From NCBI GenBank assembly GCA_944320465.1, contig CALUHO010000033.1, positions 1 to 35,675 on the forward strand: a stretch of DNA of 35,675 nucleotides, read 5' to 3'. This document shows positions 16,361-24,703 of the stretch, piece by piece; position 1 is the stretch's first letter, and each line of letters starts with the position of its first letter. The notes beneath the pieces are model-generated. The model was not told the origin of the DNA and did no database searches. It worked only from the letters and a program-made list of their open reading frames with translations. Origin of the DNA: an uncultured Bacteroidales bacterium (GTDB lineage Bacteria > Bacteroidota > Bacteroidia > Bacteroidales > P3). The translations under genes and the position numbers were made by a program.

Positions 16361-17980
16361 ATGAAACCGCAAAAGACCCTCTTATTCCTGCTCCTGGCCC
16401 TATGCTTGACAACAGGTTTTTGCTTCCTGACGGGAAACATGGGGTACGACACCCTGCAAAGACACCCGTGGCAAAGACAAGGTCGCCCTCGCCACTCAGC
16501 CCTTTTCAAACATTCCGATTCAAACAAAACCAAAGATCATCAAGACAGGATGCTGCAATGGCAAACCCGATGGCATCAAGACAGCCTGCTGCAACTTTAT
16601 AAACGAATATATCGTATCAGACCTCATATTTTCCAGCAAGCCGCCCTTCAAGATTTGCCCCTCGTTCCGCTTGAGACCGATTCCGCCGGGACTGGAAAAA
16701 TCCTCCTTCAACATTTCTTTGCCCGGCTTCTGGCACTCAGCAATCCTGCCGAAGCCAATACAGTGGACCTCTTGTACCGCAATTCTGATTTTTGGACGGA
16801 AAACTTGTCCGGGAACCGGCTTCTGTTTTCCCGTATTCTCTATTACAACGATGGCCGAAGCCAACATGCCCCAAACTGCCAGATCTTGCGGAACCTGTTC
16901 CAAGCCGACTTTGGCGGTTCGGGTCCCGGATTCCTGCCTTTTCTCCCTCAACCGCAGCCGCCCGGCAACACTGCAACGCATTATCTGCTTGAAAAAAGCG
17001 GCGATTGGCACCAAGTAGCTGCTACCGATGCCCATCGCCGGGGCAATTACGGAATAAGCTCTGCTTACCTGAGCCCGCAGCCCATAAGCACGATAGCCCC
17101 CCACCAGGATGCCGGCCTGATAGACCTTTACCTGCCCGAGCAAGGCAGCTCTTCGCCTGTCTTTCTCGAACTCATTGTCCATGAAGATGTTCAAGCCGCC
17201 GACATCCAATTATATGCGCAAAGCAAGGAACTTCCGCTAAAATCCTCCTTGTCTACTTTCGGACAGAAACGTCTCAGCTACGCCGTGCCGAGATCCGCAC
17301 ATCATATCCGGCTTCGAATGGACCTCAAACGAAACCGCAACCTTTACGCAATCCTCCTCAACGACACCGTTGGAATCAGCGTAGATCAACTCTGCCTGCC
17401 ACAAAGCCAAGGCAATGTGTTTAGCGTCAACAACCGCCGCTTTCTGATGAACCAGCTCAATCTGGCCAATGCCGATCTCATCCTCTATCAATTCGATGCA
17501 GAAAAACTTACGCGAACTGCCATCCGAAATATTCCGCACAACAACCAAGATGCACATCCGACACAAAGCGGAATGCCCGATCCCTACCAGACAATCAAAA
17601 CGAATCTATTGCGAGAATTAGCCTACTTCAGAAGCCTTATGCCCGCCATACCCCTTGTGGTCATCGGTTGCCTCCCGTCTGCCAACGCGCTTTCCAATCC
17701 GGACCTCGACCCCGAACAGCTTCGCCGCATTCAACGGGAAGCCGCATTCCAGACCGCATGTCTGTACTGGGATGCAGATCTTGCTTTGGAACAGACGACC
17801 GTCACCAACCAAAACCAAGCCGAGCTTACTGCCCGCCTCTTCTACAAAGCATTGCTGGATGCTTACCGGCAATTCCTCCAAGAGGAACGCCGGAACATGA
17901 GCATCCGACGCGTCAAATCCTTGGTCTACTCCGATAAATCCGAAACCTTTCCGGAAAAACCAATCAGGAAAAACCGCTAA
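16361..17980 (+). CDS. SGNH-hydrolase-like periplasmic protein, catalytic motifs degenerate
   Basis: 539 residues with an N-terminal signal or anchor (MKPQKTLLFLLLALCLTTGF). It starts 12 nt after the transglycosylase gene and ends 28 nt before the MBOAT gene, the usual place for the SGNH/GDSL partner of an MBOAT acyltransferase. The frame of that family is visible: HFFARLL, then a block ending FGGSGPG at about 184-190, and a late ARLFYKALLDAY. The catalytic blocks have changed. Where relatives have GDSQ or GDSH this protein has GRSQ (about 165-168); where they have a GTNE-type Asn it has FDAEK; and the DGVH-type Asp/His near the C-terminus is missing. I infer a non-catalytic or altered partner. 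The family match is from remembered patterns, not a search. Confidence 0.65.
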   Translation: MKPQKTLLFLLLALCLTTGFCFLTGNMGYDTLQRHPWQRQGRPRHSALFKHSDSNKTKDHQDRMLQWQTRWHQDSLLQLYKRIYRIRPHIFQQAALQDLPLVPLETDSAGTGKILLQHFFARLLALSNPAEANTVDLLYRNSDFWTENLSGNRLLFSRILYYNDGRSQHAPNCQILRNLFQADFGGSGPGFLPFLPQPQPPGNTATHYLLEKSGDWHQVAATDAHRRGNYGISSAYLSPQPISTIAPHQDAGLIDLYLPEQGSSSPVFLELIVHEDVQAADIQLYAQSKELPLKSSLSTFGQKRLSYAVPRSAHHIRLRMDLKRNRNLYAILLNDTVGISVDQLCLPQSQGNVFSVNNRRFLMNQLNLANADLILYQFDAEKLTRTAIRNIPHNNQDAHPTQSGMPDPYQTIKTNLLRELAYFRSLMPAIPLVVIGCLPSANALSNPDLDPEQLRRIQREAAFQTACLYWDADLALEQTTVTNQNQAELTARLFYKALLDAYRQFLQEERRNMSIRRVKSLVYSDKSETFPEKPIRKNR

Positions 17981-18008
17981 AGAGGCTTGAAAACCAACCA
18001 TTTGAAAC

Positions 18009-19523
18009 ATGGATTACTTACTGCAATTCCTGACCCACACACAAAGTAGCTTTCTCTTTACCAGCTGGGACTTCTGGCTGTTTCTTGCCGTTTGCCTGGC
18101 CGGTTTCTGCCTTTGCTACAAACACCCCCAAGCCCGCAACACATTCCTTTTAGCTTGCAGTTTCTTTTTTTACTACAAAACAGGAGGATACTTCATCTTC
18201 ATCCTGTTGCTTTCCATCTTGCTCAACTATGGAATAGGCCTGCAAATGGATACTGCCCAAGACAGGAAAAAGAAACGCTGGCTGACGACCGGCATCATCG
18301 CCAACCTGCTCATCCTCGGCTTATTCAGATACAGTGCATTCTTCACCCAAGTCTTCAATGCCATTTTCAACACAGGCCTGCCAGCTATCGATTATTTTTC
18401 CTCTATCTCAACGCAAGATGTTGCCGGGAACGGCGTTCCTTGGATGGCAAGGATCATCCCTCCAATCGGCCTTTCTTTCTTTACCTTCCAAGCCCTCAGC
18501 TACCTAATCGACATCAAGCAAGACAAAATACAAGCCGTCAAAGACTTAGGCGATTTCAGCTTTTACCTATGCTTTTTTCCGCAGTTGGTGGCCGGCCCTA
18601 TTGTCCGTGCAGGACAGTTCATGCCACAATTGCAGAAGCATTACATGCTCAGTATCAAAGAGTTTTCAGCCGCCCTCTACTTAATACTGGGTGGATTGAT
18701 CAAAAAAATCGTCTTTGCCGATTACATTTCACTGAATTTCTCCGCTCCGGTATTTGACAATCCGGAAGCATTCAGCAACTTGGAAAGATGGATTGCCATC
18801 TATGCGTTCAGCTTACGCATCTATTGCGACTTCTCGGGTTATACCGACATTGCCATCGGCATCGCAGCCCTCTTTGGCTTCCAACTTCCGGAAAACTTCC
18901 GCGCTCCCTACAAAGCCTCTTCCCTCACCGCGTTCTGGAGACGCTGGCACATCAGCCTTTCCACCTGGTTCCGCGATTACCTTTACATTCCGTTAGGAGG
19001 AAACCGACATGGCATGACCCGTTGCTGCACAGCCCTATTAATCACCATGTCGCTTGCCGGATTCTGGCACGGCCCAGGAATAGGATTTTTAATTTGGGGA
19101 GGAACCCACGGCCTGTTATTATGCCTCGAAAAAATTACTGGCTGGCATCACCTGACTGAAAGAAGCCGTTTCGGACAGGTCTTAGGCTGGCTGCTGACGT
19201 TCAACCTCGTCAGCTTGTGCTGGATACTGTTCCGCTCGCCCCAGCTGCAGACTGCCGCAGACCTTTTCTTTGGCCTCTTCGCTCCGATGGACTGGACTCT
19301 TCTGCCTGATATCCTGCAACAACACGGACTTTGCTTCATATTGATACTCTTGGCGTTCATGATTGTCGTCCTCGTTCCTGAACGCAGCAAAAAGAGCCTT
19401 GAACATCGTTTCTGCCAATCTCCTCTCTGGCTGCAATTCCTGTTTACTTTGGCCGTCGCAGGCCTTTTGCTCCTATTCCAAAGTGGTTCAACCGAAATCC
19501 CTTTCATCTACTCCGGATTCTAA
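18009..19523 (+). CDS. MBOAT family O-acyltransferase (AlgI/DltB type)
   Basis: 504-residue polytopic membrane protein that should move an acyl group across the inner membrane to an extracytoplasmic sugar or polymer. Many hydrophobic segments are visible. The family blocks IDIKQDKI, FFPQLVAGPIVRAGQF, YCDFSGYTDIAIG and FWRRWHISLSTWFRDYLYIPLGG are all present, as is SLAGFWHGPGIGFLIWGGTHG, which carries the conserved active-site histidine in GFWHG. It is the third gene of the operon. Its TAA stop (19521-19523) is also the target duplication of MITE copy 2, so the 3' untranslated region is the element itself. The substrate is unknown; peptidoglycan or a surface polysaccharide fits best. Confidence 0.93.
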   Translation: MDYLLQFLTHTQSSFLFTSWDFWLFLAVCLAGFCLCYKHPQARNTFLLACSFFFYYKTGGYFIFILLLSILLNYGIGLQMDTAQDRKKKRWLTTGIIANLLILGLFRYSAFFTQVFNAIFNTGLPAIDYFSSISTQDVAGNGVPWMARIIPPIGLSFFTFQALSYLIDIKQDKIQAVKDLGDFSFYLCFFPQLVAGPIVRAGQFMPQLQKHYMLSIKEFSAALYLILGGLIKKIVFADYISLNFSAPVFDNPEAFSNLERWIAIYAFSLRIYCDFSGYTDIAIGIAALFGFQLPENFRAPYKASSLTAFWRRWHISLSTWFRDYLYIPLGGNRHGMTRCCTALLITMSLAGFWHGPGIGFLIWGGTHGLLLCLEKITGWHHLTERSRFGQVLGWLLTFNLVSLCWILFRSPQLQTAADLFFGLFAPMDWTLLPDILQQHGLCFILILLAFMIVVLVPERSKKSLEHRFCQSPLWLQFLFTLAVAGLLLLFQSGSTEIPFIYSGF

Positions 19524-19726
19524 GAAGCTGTTTAAATTTATTTGTTTAGGCCATCGGGAGGGGATTTCGAGGGATTTTGCTGCGTTTTTCAAAGGAGGAT
19601 AGCTAAGCTATCTGACGTGAAAAACGCAAAAAAGACCCGAAATAGCCCCCGATGGGCAAACAAAATCCTGAAACCGGTTCCTGAAAATTCATTTTTTCAG
19701 GATTGCAAGAAATTTTAAACAGCTTC
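19524..19726. mobile_element. MITE-like element, copy 2
   Basis: 203 bp with the same ends as copy 1 (GAAGCTGTTTAAA inverted), flanked by TAA on both sides (19521-19523 and 19727-19729). The left TAA is the stop codon of the MBOAT gene. The centre is the palindrome GATAGCTAAGCTATC. In the stem, the TGGC/GCCA pair of copy 1 is replaced by TTTT/AAAA, so pairing is kept. It has no open frame of its own. Confidence 0.85.
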
Positions 19727-19749
19727 TAAGATGCCGAGGCAGGCTTGCA

Positions 19750-19790
19750 ACCAAGCCGGGCGGGACCCGCAACAAAGCAGATGCCGCTAT
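19750..19790. repeat. Remnant of a hairpin repeat next to MITE copy 2
   Basis: These 41 bp are identical to 19869-19909, the right part of hairpin repeat D. They lie 20 bp past the MITE target duplication, the same arrangement as at MITE copy 1. Confidence 0.85.
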
Positions 19791-19798
19791 CAATGGTA

Positions 19799-19920
19799 TA
19801 AACGCATTTATAGCGAGCAGATACGAGGCATCGAGTTGCAGCCCGGCGCGGGAGTGTTTTAGTACATGACCAAGCCGGGCGGGACCCGCAACAAAGCAGA
19901 TGCCGCTATAAATGCGTTTA
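19799..19920. repeat. Hairpin repeat D at the 3' end of the T9SS type B gene
   Basis: Ends are a perfect 17-bp inverted repeat (19799-19815 and 19904-19920). The core carries AGATACGAGGC, TAGTACATGAC and GCAACAAAGCAGATGCC, shared with A, B and C. The right end contains the TAA stop of the minus-strand gene. It probably forms the 3' end of that mRNA. Confidence 0.85.
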
Positions 19921-22503
19921 TCGTAGGATGGAAACACTGCCCGACTGTACCTTCTTAAACGTCCTCCCCTCCGCCCTCGTTTCAAACTCGGCCATATAGA
20001 AATAAGCCCCGTCAGGACATGCCGCGCCGGTATTGTTGACCCGCCCGTTCCAGGAAAACTCAGGGTCGGAAGAGGAAAAGACGGTCACGCCCCAACGATT
20101 CACCACCTTGATGTGGAAATGCTCGATATGCAGGGGATCTATCGCAGTCCATGTTTCGTTCCACTGATCCCCGTTTGGAGTGAATACATCAGGCAGGACA
20201 AAGGAAAAACAGTCCCAATTATTCACAAAGACTTCGTTGCTGGCCCCCCCCGCCACATCCGATTCATTGATTCCCACCACATAGTACCAACAGAAAAAAG
20301 AACCCGGATCGGCATCCACGTATCCTGCTTCTTCCAAAGTGGCAATCAATTCATATTCCTCGTCCGTAGCCTGTTTCCGGTATAGTTCGTAATAAGCCAC
20401 CGAGGCTTCGCATTCTTCCCGTTCCGTATCCCCGAAAGCAGTATCCTCCACCCCGGTAAAAATCAACAAACTGTCAAAATCCCAAACCAAGGTATTGGAC
20501 AATGGTTCGCAAGAAAAATCCTCCAATGCCAACCATGGCTGGCAAGGAACGCCTTCCAATGCCGTTGCCACTGCATGGTTCGACCGGTTACGCAAGGTAT
20601 CCGGCATGTTCCGGGTTGCATAACCGCCCACCGCTTCCACATAATAACGGTAAGGCTTTCCGGCATCAACCTTGACATCCTCGTAAAAAAACTCGTCCGT
20701 GCTGTCTATCCAGCAAAAATCCCGTATGGAGTCCTCGTAACGGTACACATCGTAACGGAAATTCAACCAAGGCTGCTGTGCCTCCCAAGAGAGCCTTATC
20801 CGCTGCGTCCGGCCTTCGGCTTGCAAATAAACCGATGAAGCTGACGCTCCTCCGCTGGAATCCAAGGTCACTCGGTAAAAATAAGGATATTGCAAAGTAT
20901 TCAGGTTCGAATCAGTATACGAGCATGTCTCAGCATAAGGAAACACGCCCCGCAATGCCAAACTGTCGGGCGAAATCCCTCCGTAAAGCCGGTAATGCAT
21001 GCCTTGAACCGTATCCAAATCCTGCGGAGCCACCCAGCTTACCCCTATCTTGCCTTGCAGGCTATCGGTCCTCTCCACATCTACCTTGGTCAACAGCGGA
21101 TTCCCATTGCGCAACTGCAAGCAAACCGGATCGGACTGCTTGCTCGCATCCCCGTCCGGGAACCGGCTCAAAAGACGGTAGCAGTATTCCCGGCCTTCCT
21201 GCACATCGGCATCGAAATAGGAAGGTTGATTCAAAGGCAAGTCTGCCAGCAAATGATATGTGGAATCGCCAATGCCTGTCTGGCAGGAATCATAAGCCGG
21301 CTCCTGGCGGTAGGCATCACGCCGGTATAGAACGTAACCCGATGCGTGAGGGCTACGGCACTCCTGCCAGGCAAGATAAAAACCGCTGTCCTCCACACGC
21401 AGGGAATCGAAGCTGGGCGCTGGTGCCATGACTTTGATATTGACGGTTTTCACCGTACTCAAAGCCGGGTCGCCGTCATCGGCAGCCCTCAAATACAATA
21501 TGTAATCCCGCTTGCGGGAATCCTCCACGTTGGTTGTCCATGAAAACAGGAAAACAGCCGAATCAAGGCTGGAATGCTGGGTCGTAATGCCTGCACTTCG
21601 ATTCGACTGCATGATTTCGCCACTGGCCTCCAAACTCAGGGTATTATCCCCATCATCCAGCACCCATACCGGGAAGGTCAGAGTCTGGCCCGCCTCCACG
21701 CAATAACTATCTTCCGTCTCCAAATAAGGCGGCCTGTTCTCGCAAGCCCGTACAATAATCTGCATGTCCCGTGTCACATCCCCTATCTTTACCTGATTCC
21801 TCCATTCCTCAATCAGGATTGCCGCATTATATTCGCCTTGAGCCATCGGGGCATCCCAAACCAAAGTCCCTGTACGAGGTTCTATCATGAAAGTATCGCT
21901 GGCGGCCGGATAAGTATAACCCGGAATATCTTCCCCACCTTCTCCCCTGCATGGAATCAAACGATAGGACAGGCTGTCCCCATCCGGATCATAGGCCCCT
22001 GGATTATGCTCGTAACGCCGCCCTAGGCAAGCCATGTCATCCACCGGCCTCCGAGTGGTGACAGGACTACTGTTGCCTTCGCCCAGCCAAGGGCTTATCG
22101 TGATGGTCGTAGTGATATACATGTATGTCAGCACGCTGTTTGGAACATTCACCACCCCTGAATTCCGGTTAGGATCTTCCATATACAAGGTATACGAGCC
22201 AGGACCTGCATAAGTATGCGTGCCTTCGTAGTAATTGAGTTTGGTATCGTTGTCCAGATAAATTTCCCTGGACCTATCCAGAATTGTCAAACTGCCATCG
22301 CCCCAGCCAATCTCCAATTGGGGACGATCCACATCGGTCTGGGTAAAAGTATAGGTATAAAGCTTGGCTCTATAGGTATAACCGGAGACATGCTCCACAA
22401 TCAATTCGGCCGCTTTCTGATGGGTGGCATGCAAACCCGGGCAAAGACAGGCTGACAAAAGCAGCAAAAACAGTATCCTGCGGAAGGCGTTTCTTGCAAT
22501 CAT
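19918..22503 (-). CDS. Large secreted protein with T9SS type B (gliding-motility) C-terminal domain
   Basis: 861 residues, predicted to be exported by T9SS. The ATG at 22503 gives a signal peptide (FRRILFLLLLSACLCPGLHA, about residues 8-26). The N-terminal part has PKD/cadherin-like segments, for example GAYDPDGDSLSYRL and AADDGDPALSTVK. The middle (about 380-670) holds several fibronectin type III-like repeats. The last 90 residues form the gliding-motility-associated type B domain: LPDVFTPNGDQWNETW, then VVNRWGVTVF, then CPDGAYFYMAEF. It is probably surface-attached and adhesive, but the ligand is unknown. It follows queE by 70 bp, and a weak TTTCTTTG lies in that gap, so read-through or a separate promoter are both possible. 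Confidence 0.88.
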   Translation of the reverse strand: MIARNAFRRILFLLLLSACLCPGLHATHQKAAELIVEHVSGYTYRAKLYTYTFTQTDVDRPQLEIGWGDGSLTILDRSREIYLDNDTKLNYYEGTHTYAGPGSYTLYMEDPNRNSGVVNVPNSVLTYMYITTTITISPWLGEGNSSPVTTRRPVDDMACLGRRYEHNPGAYDPDGDSLSYRLIPCRGEGGEDIPGYTYPAASDTFMIEPRTGTLVWDAPMAQGEYNAAILIEEWRNQVKIGDVTRDMQIIVRACENRPPYLETEDSYCVEAGQTLTFPVWVLDDGDNTLSLEASGEIMQSNRSAGITTQHSSLDSAVFLFSWTTNVEDSRKRDYILYLRAADDGDPALSTVKTVNIKVMAPAPSFDSLRVEDSGFYLAWQECRSPHASGYVLYRRDAYRQEPAYDSCQTGIGDSTYHLLADLPLNQPSYFDADVQEGREYCYRLLSRFPDGDASKQSDPVCLQLRNGNPLLTKVDVERTDSLQGKIGVSWVAPQDLDTVQGMHYRLYGGISPDSLALRGVFPYAETCSYTDSNLNTLQYPYFYRVTLDSSGGASASSVYLQAEGRTQRIRLSWEAQQPWLNFRYDVYRYEDSIRDFCWIDSTDEFFYEDVKVDAGKPYRYYVEAVGGYATRNMPDTLRNRSNHAVATALEGVPCQPWLALEDFSCEPLSNTLVWDFDSLLIFTGVEDTAFGDTEREECEASVAYYELYRKQATDEEYELIATLEEAGYVDADPGSFFCWYYVVGINESDVAGGASNEVFVNNWDCFSFVLPDVFTPNGDQWNETWTAIDPLHIEHFHIKVVNRWGVTVFSSSDPEFSWNGRVNNTGAACPDGAYFYMAEFETRAEGRTFKKVQSGSVSILR

Positions 22504-22573
22504 GGGGGCGAATTTAACAAAAAAGATCGAGAGATGCCTATTTGCAGGAACTTCTCCACCACAAAGAAATAAC

Positions 22574-23191
22574 CTATCTCACATTCAAAAATTTATGCAT
22601 CTGAACCGAGACTTTCCAACGAGGATGCCGTAAAACATAGTCTATAATCATCGGCATTTTTTTTGCTGAAACGCTCCATTCGCTCTGCAAATAGCAAAGG
22701 CAACCGGTTCCTACTTTTGCCGCTTCGGCTTCGGCAAAAGCCAAATCTTCTTCTTTCCCCACCACCACTTTCAACTCGTTAGCCCGAATATAATATTCAG
22801 GCCGCACCGGAATACCTTTCTTTGGCGACAAGCAAACCCAATCCCATTGCCCTGTCAAGGGTTCCGAGCCTGAGGTTTCCAGCCAAAGTTCGATGCCTGA
22901 GGCCTTCAAACACCGGCAAAGCCCGGTCAAATCATGCAGCATCGGCTCCCCGCCTGTCAGCACGCAAGCCACCGCACCTGCGTCCAACACTTGGCGCATC
23001 AGTTCCTCCGGACTGAAACAAGGGTAGCCGTCTTCGCTCCACGACTCCTTGGTATCGCAAAAGGGGCAAGCATTGCGGCATCCGGCCAAGCGGATGAAAA
23101 AAGCCGGCCATCCCTCATGAAAGCCCTCTCCTTGCAGCGAATAAAAGCATTCCACCACAGGAATGCCGCTTCCGGCCGATTTCTTTTTCAT
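22574..23191 (-). CDS. 7-carboxy-7-deazaguanine synthase QueE
   Basis: Radical SAM enzyme of queuosine biosynthesis that turns 6-carboxytetrahydropterin into 7-carboxy-7-deazaguanine. The 205 residues match the short QueE type. YSLQGEGFHEGWPAFFIRLAG leads into the cluster motif Cys38-x3-Cys42-x2-Cys45 (CRNACPFCDT), and LTGGEPML is the second family motif. The ATG at 23191 overlaps the stop of the upstream DUF5723 gene as ATGA, so translation is probably coupled. No other queuosine gene is in the window. Its place in an operon of envelope proteins is probably not functional. Confidence 0.93.
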   Translation of the reverse strand: MKKKSAGSGIPVVECFYSLQGEGFHEGWPAFFIRLAGCRNACPFCDTKESWSEDGYPCFSPEELMRQVLDAGAVACVLTGGEPMLHDLTGLCRCLKASGIELWLETSGSEPLTGQWDWVCLSPKKGIPVRPEYYIRANELKVVVGKEEDLAFAEAEAAKVGTGCLCYLQSEWSVSAKKMPMIIDYVLRHPRWKVSVQMHKFLNVR

Positions 23192-24678
23192 TTTTTTTGC
23201 ATCTTACGCATCATCACTTTGTTGGGATGATTTTCCGGATCCTTGAAACTATAGGGGAACACGTTCACATCATGCGGGTCCTTGTCTTGCGTATACGCAC
23301 GGTTCCTGCCTAATGGTATAGTCAAACCCAATTGGATATTAGCATTGGCTCGTTTCAAAGGTATGAACTGCGGGTTCACTTGCAAAGGCGTATAATTGGA
23401 GGCCACAAAAAGATTGAGGCCTCGGCTAGGCGTAATATTCAAAGCCCAGCCAAAACCGTTCCCCCCTCCCATGAAGGAATAGGCCAATGAAACAGAAAAC
23501 CAACGTACCGGATGGATATTAGCTATCACGGATAAATCGCTTTGAGTGTAAGCATGGTAAAAGGTGGTCGTATTCAAAATCCCCACGCTGAACCGGTTGC
23601 CCCAAAAACCATATTCCGCGCCTATGTTCAGCGTCGGGTTGATCATACGGCTCATATTCTCGTCCACCGGCACTTCCTCAAATGTCGCCATGCTTTCCAA
23701 ATCCGATACCAGCCCGTCTACCTCCTGCTCCACATCCATATCAGGCCCCACATTGCCAAATCCTTCAAAAAGGACTTCACCCTTAGCCGTATACCGGGCA
23801 ATATCCTGCGACTTGTAAGACAAGAATCCCAAATCGGTCAGTGCCAAAGAGAACCTAAGGCCAGGAAGGAACGATGGCCGGTATTCTCCCCCCAAATCGA
23901 TGGCTGCGCCGTAACCCGCCGGAGCAATCGCCCCGAAATCAAAAGTGGGGAAATTGCTGCCATCCGGCAATTCCGAGTCCAAAATACGTCCGAAAATCCT
24001 GAAATCGGCATTCGTATTGATTCTCCAAGCCTCATCGCTCAAAGCTATATCCATGCTGTTCACTCTCAATTCGGCTTCCGCGATTCCTATCAGGAATTTG
24101 AATTTACCTCCTACGCTGAACTCATCGTTCAGTACCCGGGAATAGCCGATACCTACTTCCACATACGCTCGCAGGGATGCTTCCAAATCGCTTATCGTAT
24201 ATCGAGCGGGATTAGCATCCATTTCATTCTTCACAAAATCGAAAAATTCGTACGGGATACCTAGCTGCATATTGGATTTCAAACCCACATGAAAGTTCCA
24301 GAAGGCCTTTCCCCAAAACCATCCTGCCGACAGGATATTGGTGTTCAACCCGATTCCTATTTTATTCCTCTTCTTTATATTCGACAAGAACTCCTCCGAG
24401 GACACTTCCGGATGCATAAAGGTACCCAGTTTTCCGTTCTCCAACGGATACAAGAAATCGGCCAAGCCAAGATTACTCCTCACATCCATATTGAACAAGC
24501 CAAGAACCGGAATTCCCACATATCCCCATTGAGGTACAAATGCAGGATTCAACATATGACGATACGCATAACCCGGCTGAAAGTATTCCACTCCTGCCAC
24601 TCCAGACTGCGCTCTCAACTTACCCGAACCAACCGCCAGAAGGTTCAAAGCCAGAAACAACAAAGATATTCTCTTCAT
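23188..24678 (-). CDS. DUF5723 family outer-membrane protein
   Basis: 496 residues with a signal peptide (MKRISLLFLALNLLAVGSGKLRAQ). The family signature YRHMLNPAFVPQWGYVGIPVLGLFN is followed by alternating beta-strand segments, for example VEVGIGYSRVLNDEFSVGGKFKFLIG and LRFSLALTDLGFLSY, consistent with an outer-membrane barrel. It is a paralogue of the protein at 5722-7116. The function of the family is undefined; association with T9SS and gliding is established knowledge at the level of genome context only. It is the middle gene of a lipoprotein-DUF5723-queE operon, 25 bp after the lipoprotein gene and overlapping queE by 4 bp. Confidence 0.85.
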   Translation of the reverse strand: MKRISLLFLALNLLAVGSGKLRAQSGVAGVEYFQPGYAYRHMLNPAFVPQWGYVGIPVLGLFNMDVRSNLGLADFLYPLENGKLGTFMHPEVSSEEFLSNIKKRNKIGIGLNTNILSAGWFWGKAFWNFHVGLKSNMQLGIPYEFFDFVKNEMDANPARYTISDLEASLRAYVEVGIGYSRVLNDEFSVGGKFKFLIGIAEAELRVNSMDIALSDEAWRINTNADFRIFGRILDSELPDGSNFPTFDFGAIAPAGYGAAIDLGGEYRPSFLPGLRFSLALTDLGFLSYKSQDIARYTAKGEVLFEGFGNVGPDMDVEQEVDGLVSDLESMATFEEVPVDENMSRMINPTLNIGAEYGFWGNRFSVGILNTTTFYHAYTQSDLSVIANIHPVRWFSVSLAYSFMGGGNGFGWALNITPSRGLNLFVASNYTPLQVNPQFIPLKRANANIQLGLTIPLGRNRAYTQDKDPHDVNVFPYSFKDPENHPNKVMMRKMQKK

Positions 24679-24703
24679 CTCGCCTATATTTTCCTCTAAA
24701 ACA

